From NCBI GenBank assembly GCA_025200525.1, contig CM045770.1:128926200-128990199 (forward strand): a stretch of DNA of 64,000 bases. Direction: 5' to 3'. Position numbers and translations under genes: made by a program. A model generated the notes under the pieces. It had not been told where the DNA came from and searched no databases. It worked only from the letters and a program-made list of their open reading frames with translations. Numbering within the stretch: the first letter of the stretch is position 1; each line of letters begins with the position of its first letter. Positions 60,013-64,000 of this stretch are shown here, in pieces. This DNA comes from Camellia lanceoleosa (taxonomy: Eukaryota > Streptophyta > Magnoliopsida > Ericales > Theaceae).

Positions 60013-60327
60013 ATGGGTAGGCTGGTATACCTACGGGTAGACCCAACGGAGGTGGAATTGCTATGGTGGAGGATCGGTGGCGACAATACACTAGGCAAAT
60101 TTCTCAAACCAACAAGAGTGGTAGGCATGACCTCAGGCATAGGATACCCTCGTTTCCTGGTGGCACCCTTGCCTCAAGAATTTGTGGCCCGAAGAGAGAA
60201 TGCTTTTTTAAGTGACAATCTACAAGCAAAAACCCCTCCCCTTCAAAACATTATTAATGTCCAAACAATTGATCCTGGTGATTTTATGACCTATGTAGAC
60301 ATACCGGTAAGCATCATAGGACGTTAG
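60013..60327 (+). pseudogene. Leader ORF of the Tekay-like element, unassigned
   Basis: An open stretch of 104 codons, MGRLVYLRVDPTEVELLWW to TYVDIPVSIIGR, between the primer site and gag. The frame can be followed upstream through stops (PDLPEEMEDSEDIVR, stop, IHRTLN, stop), suggesting a longer former protein. I do not recognise it. Canonical Tekay elements have no gene here, so it may be captured or inserted sequence. Confidence 0.4.
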
Positions 60328-60479
60328 TTATGGGGTTACGAAGCAGGCATTCCCATTACCATGTGGAGGTAGTTTGGTTATGTTTTGGTATTGAGCTAAG
60401 TGGTTGGGAGTTTGAACATCACATGCAGCTGCAGTTTTCGTGGTTGTTTCCAAATTAGATCCCAGGAAAAAGATCTTAC

Positions 60480-60521
60480 TTTTTTGTTTTGTTTTGTTTT
60501 GTTTTGTTTTGTTTTGTTTTT
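60480..60521. repeat. (TTTTG)n microsatellite
   Basis: About eight TTTTG units downstream of the leader ORF. Confidence 0.9.
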
Positions 60522-60817
60522 CCTTTTCTTCTTGATGTACAGTGAGCTAATCATGGCTTAGTTCTAATCCATTTTTACTGTAAAGGGTTAGACACTAACT
60601 AGACGTAACTGTTAACTCATAGAGACAAGTAATGTACCAACACCTTTATGCATAAATAAAATCGATATTTTTTGGTGAATAATGTGTATAATGTTATGTG
60701 AACTACGTTTTGTAAATTATGTGAGTAATATTTTAAATTAGGTGTGTGATGATTAACAATTGTTATGTACCAATAGAAATTATGCACCACTTTCATTAAA
60801 ACTTTTACCCTATAGCA

Positions 60818-61325
60818 ATGGCTAGCGGTGGAGATGGTACTGGATCGTCGTCCAGCGAAGCCGATTCAATGGAAGAAAATCGTAGAAAAAGTTGTTGCTA
60901 GTTTCTTGCTAGCCCTGCAAAATAACGTAACCAATGGAATACCAGAACGTTGAGAATGGCCAACTACGATAAAGTAGTTTCAGGACTTGAAACCTTCCAC
61001 ATTCACAGGGGACTCAAACCCATTGCTAGCTGAAGCTTGGGTTAAAGAAATGGAGAAGATTTTTTGCACCCTACCTTGCACAGAGGAATAGAAAGTGTCA
61101 ATCGCTACCTTCACTCTTAGAGAGGATGCGCAAGAATGGTGGCTTCTCACCTTAGAAAAGGAAGAGATCGTGACTTGGGCTAGATTTTTGGAAGTATTCT
61201 ATGGAAAGTATTTTCCAAACTCGCTACGGAAGCAGAAGGCATTGAAGTTCCTACACTTGAAGCAAGGAACGATGTCGGTAGCAGAATACAAAAGTAAGTT
61301 CACTTAACTGGTGTGATTTGCAACA
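60818..61325 (+). pseudogene. gag: Chromovirus (Tekay-like) gag, broken
   Basis: An ATG at 60,818 in good context opens MASGGDGTGSSSSEAD. After a frame change it reads STFTGDSNPLLAEAWVKEME, then TEE-stop-KVSIATFTLRED, AQEWWLLTLE, FYGKYFPNSLRKQKALKFL, LKQGTMSVAEYKSKFT-stop-LV, the standard gag capsid block. Both stops replace Gln (EQK, FTQL), each a single C-to-T change. Zinc knuckle absent. Confidence 0.85.
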
Positions 61326-61373
61326 TATGTCATTCCAACGAAACTCTGAGAAGCTAGGAAATTCAAAGCAGGT

Positions 61374-62082
61374 TTGGATGATGAAATAAAAAACAAGATT
61401 GGGGTTTTGAAACTACTGGTAGATCATGCATACATCGTTGATAAGGGAATTAAAACCTCACATTTTGGCGGAATAGATCAAAATAAGGAAACCTTGTACG
61501 TAGTTTTGATTCCACTCTACATCAGTAGTTTTGATATAATTTTGGAAAAGGATTGGCTTGCTACCAACCATGCCTCTATTGACTATACAACCAAAAAGGT
61601 CTTTCTCCAGTTACTAGACCAACACGAACTTGTCTTTGAAGGAACTGGAGTTTCTACCACTCCATGTTTAATATCCTTCATGATAACCCAACGAATTTTG
61701 AGAAAAGGTAGTTGTGGTTATATGTGTTATGTGGTCAACACTCAACAAGTAGACCCAACACTCGATTCAATACTCGTAGTTCGGGAATTTCCTGACATTT
61801 TTCCTAGAGACTTACCAGGTAATTTAGTTGACCAAGAAGTCGAATTCACCATTGAAACTCAACTCGATATACAACCGATATAAAAAGCCCCTTATCACAT
61901 GTCGATTAGGGAATTGAAAGAGTTGAAAACGCAACTTAATGAATTGCTCGACATGTGCTTCATACGACCAAGTACCTCACCATGAGGAGCTCCAGTATTA
62001 TTCGTAAAGAAAAAGAACGGTACGATGAGATTATGTATCGATTATCGAGAATTGAATAAGGTTACCCTCAAGAATCGATACC
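61374..62082 (+). pseudogene. pol: Chromovirus pol remnant: protease end and reverse transcriptase start
   Basis: One frame starts with the gag tail (LDDEIKNKIGVLKLLVDHAY) and passes directly into the protease C-terminus (SSFDIILEKDWLATNHASID). The gag zinc knuckle and the protease catalytic D-S/T-G are missing, so an internal deletion joined the two. It continues through FPDIFPRDLPGNLVDQEVEF, the linker ahead of reverse transcriptase, then [23 protein letters not shown] (stop replaces Trp), [19 protein letters not shown]. The frame is cut at 62,083 by an inserted LTR, before the YVDD catalytic box. Confidence 0.9.
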
Positions 62083-64000
62083 TGTAGACGCGCCCCGAGG
62101 GCCTCATGCTATAGTTCGGACTCAAATTGTCACGGTTCTTAATCTGATCTCACAATGTGCAATGTGAGATTGATAAATCACCAAAGAGTCCAAATCCGGC
62201 AAATCGTTTTGGAAAACTGATTTTTAAGAAAGAAGTGCCAAACATGGACGGCTTTGCCAGATACAGAGCCGCCACTTAAATATTTTATTTTGGGGAAATT
62301 TAGGAAACCTTGACTCGTTGCCTAAGGCCACGTGTCTGTCATCACGAAAGTTGCCTCGGCTCGGGAACTTGGGTACGATTGGAGAAGGTCAGCTATGAGC
62401 ACCCCCGCTCGCCCAATCAAAGATCGGCCACTACTAAACATGATATCTAGTTTTTGAAAATACATGTGTTCTTATTCTGGTTAATTAGCCAGAATTACTA
62501 TGTGATGTGCACAGCAAAACAAGTATAGACTAGATCGCCTCATTTGGAACAAAGCATCGCATATCCGTTTGTTTGGAAAATGATTTGAAAGTTGCTACTC
62601 GTAAGTAGGCTAAAATGCGGATTTCAATGAATTGTTCCAATTCAAGCAATCCAACCTTCACCCACAGGCATTCAGGCAGTTAAACACTTAAGCAAATAGC
62701 CTCATGGCAAACATGCTATCATGGCAACACACACACACATGCAGTATGCTAAAGCATAAAAGCTTACCTAGTACTCCGAGCCAAAACAAAGAACTAGCTA
62801 GAAATCAATGCATGATCCTAGTTCATGTTAAGATGACTAATGCAACGCATGCAAGATGCAACTAGAAATAGGCTCGGCTATTCTAAGATGACATATGAGA
62901 TGCGATAATTGATACATGTATTCAACTTGGTATCGAATTATAATGCAGTTAGTATGATGCGCCCAGCCCGGTGCATGCAATGTAGATTAATGATGCAAAC
63001 ATGCAAACATAAGTATGTTAGACAGATGAATGGATGCAAACATGCAGAGCATAAGTATGCTAATTTGAAACATGACCTAAAACTAACCAACGAAAGCAGG
63101 AAGTAAAAGGGAGAAAGACGTGGGTTTGGAAGACATGCACGCACGCACACTTATTACAAAATTGGCCCTCTCGACGGAGGGTCCGAATAAATAATACATG
63201 CCGGCTAATCAACTAACTAACAAGCTAATTAATTATTACATAACCAAATTGAATAACTAGCTACAACTAATTATTACAAAACTTAATTAATTAACAAATT
63301 AACTAATTATTACAAATTGATGCTAACTAACAAGTAAGCATGAAAAACAAGCTACTCCAGCTCTGTTCGAAGAAGGAGAGGATGCATGCTCGGATGCCGC
63401 CCCGAAAAGCTCTCCGGTTGCTCTTTAGAGGCTCTGTCTGCAGGGTGTCCTGAAGGAATTCCTGCTAGACCTTACCAAAAACATGCTGGGGAGTGCATCA
63501 GTGGCCTGCCGATCATGGAGAGCCACTGCCGACCAAAAATGAAGGGGTGCCGGCCAACAACAAGGCACTGCCGGCCATCTGCAAGACACTACCGGCCACT
63601 GATGTGCTGGGACACCAAGCTGCAGTAGAGCACAAAACAGAGAACATGAAGGGTCTCCCAAGGATATGTGCGCACTATGCCACCCCATATCATCTCAAAA
63701 CATCAAGGGAGTGGCGTAGTCGGATCTACAACCATCAATCACGCATCCCAATGCATGATGGCTAAAGATCCAACTTGTGCAAATCAATATGACATGAATG
63801 CACAAATAAACACATAAAGCCTAAAACTCTATCATGAATCATCAAGAGCGTCAGCGATCGAGAATTGTTCATCACTTGAAGTATGAAACGCCCATCGTTC
63901 CTCGTGCTCAGATTAACACTTTACTCCAAACAACAATGCAAAACAAGCATGGCAAACATGCAATATGACTTAAGCATGCAAACATGCAATGCAATAACCT
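62083..64000 (-). mobile_element. Ogre/Tat-like LTR, minus strand, incomplete at the window edge
   Basis: On the minus strand the text ends CGGGGCGCGTCTACA at 62,083, a proper LTR end, and matches the 3' half of the other LTRs (TTTGCCGGATTTGGAC, CGTACCCAAGTTCCCGAG, TAGCATACTGCATGTGTG, CACGTCTTTCTCCC). It carries the CpG-rich GCCGGCC cluster at 63,500-63,610. Its 5' part and any internal region lie beyond 64,000. It interrupts the Tekay-like reverse transcriptase. Confidence 0.85.

Noticed and set aside
1..64000. CRISPR array, rRNA or tRNA genes
   Set aside because: No array of regular spacers and no rRNA text. The only tRNA-like sequence is the SINE head at 43,183, which is not a tRNA gene.

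Overview
The window is plant nuclear DNA, most likely from a eudicot: it is AT-rich and carries a SIRE-type Copia element with an initiator-Met tRNA primer site, Ogre/Tat-like Gypsy elements with LTRs of several kb, a Tekay-like Gypsy element, a BED-finger hAT transposon, MULE-type MITEs with 9-bp target duplications and an Au-like SINE. I see no intact host gene, rRNA, tRNA or CRISPR array. Every protein-like stretch I could assign is a broken transposon gene.

Layout. 1-2.7 kb holds MITEs in AT-rich DNA. 2.72-9.69 kb is a dead hAT transposon (minus strand) split by a 3.68-kb solo LTR of the Ogre-like family. 8.05-17.29 kb and 27.26-39.83 kb are two direct copies of one segment that includes half of the hAT. 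Copy A gained three DNA-transposon insertions (11,275; 12,168; 15,373) and copy B gained one 6.9-kb Copia element (29,816-36,756). With those removed both copies are about 5.6 kb, and each copy gives the empty site for the other's insertions. The spacer between the copies (about 2 kb) was entered by a complete-ended 7.9-kb SIRE-like Copia element (18,764-26,690, TSD CAAAC).

39.8-44.6 kb holds AT-rich MITEs, a 1.35-kb poly(A) retroposon with a 13-bp target duplication, a SINE with a 14-bp target duplication, and an unassigned open stretch. 44.58-62.08 kb is best read as one Tekay-like Gypsy element whose LTR is split by a pol-less Ogre-like element (45.1-58.67 kb: truncated 5' LTR, two gag-like regions, a tandem-repeat-rich 3' region, a 4.75-kb 3' LTR). 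The Tekay pol is cut at 62,083 by another Ogre-like LTR, on the minus strand, which runs off the window.

How the parts relate. The window is nested insertions, not cooperating genes. The most informative points are the duplicated segment as a natural insertion clock; the young Copia with nearly identical LTRs but a wrecked pol, which suggests mobilisation in trans; the antisense coiled-coil ORF in the SIRE-like element; the autonomous-looking but gene-less retroposon at 41.6 kb; and the hairpin-word minisatellites of the Ogre-like element. All coordinates and alignments were read by eye; LTR ends and TSDs given to the base were checked against the numbered sequence, while edges marked approximate may shift by tens of bases.
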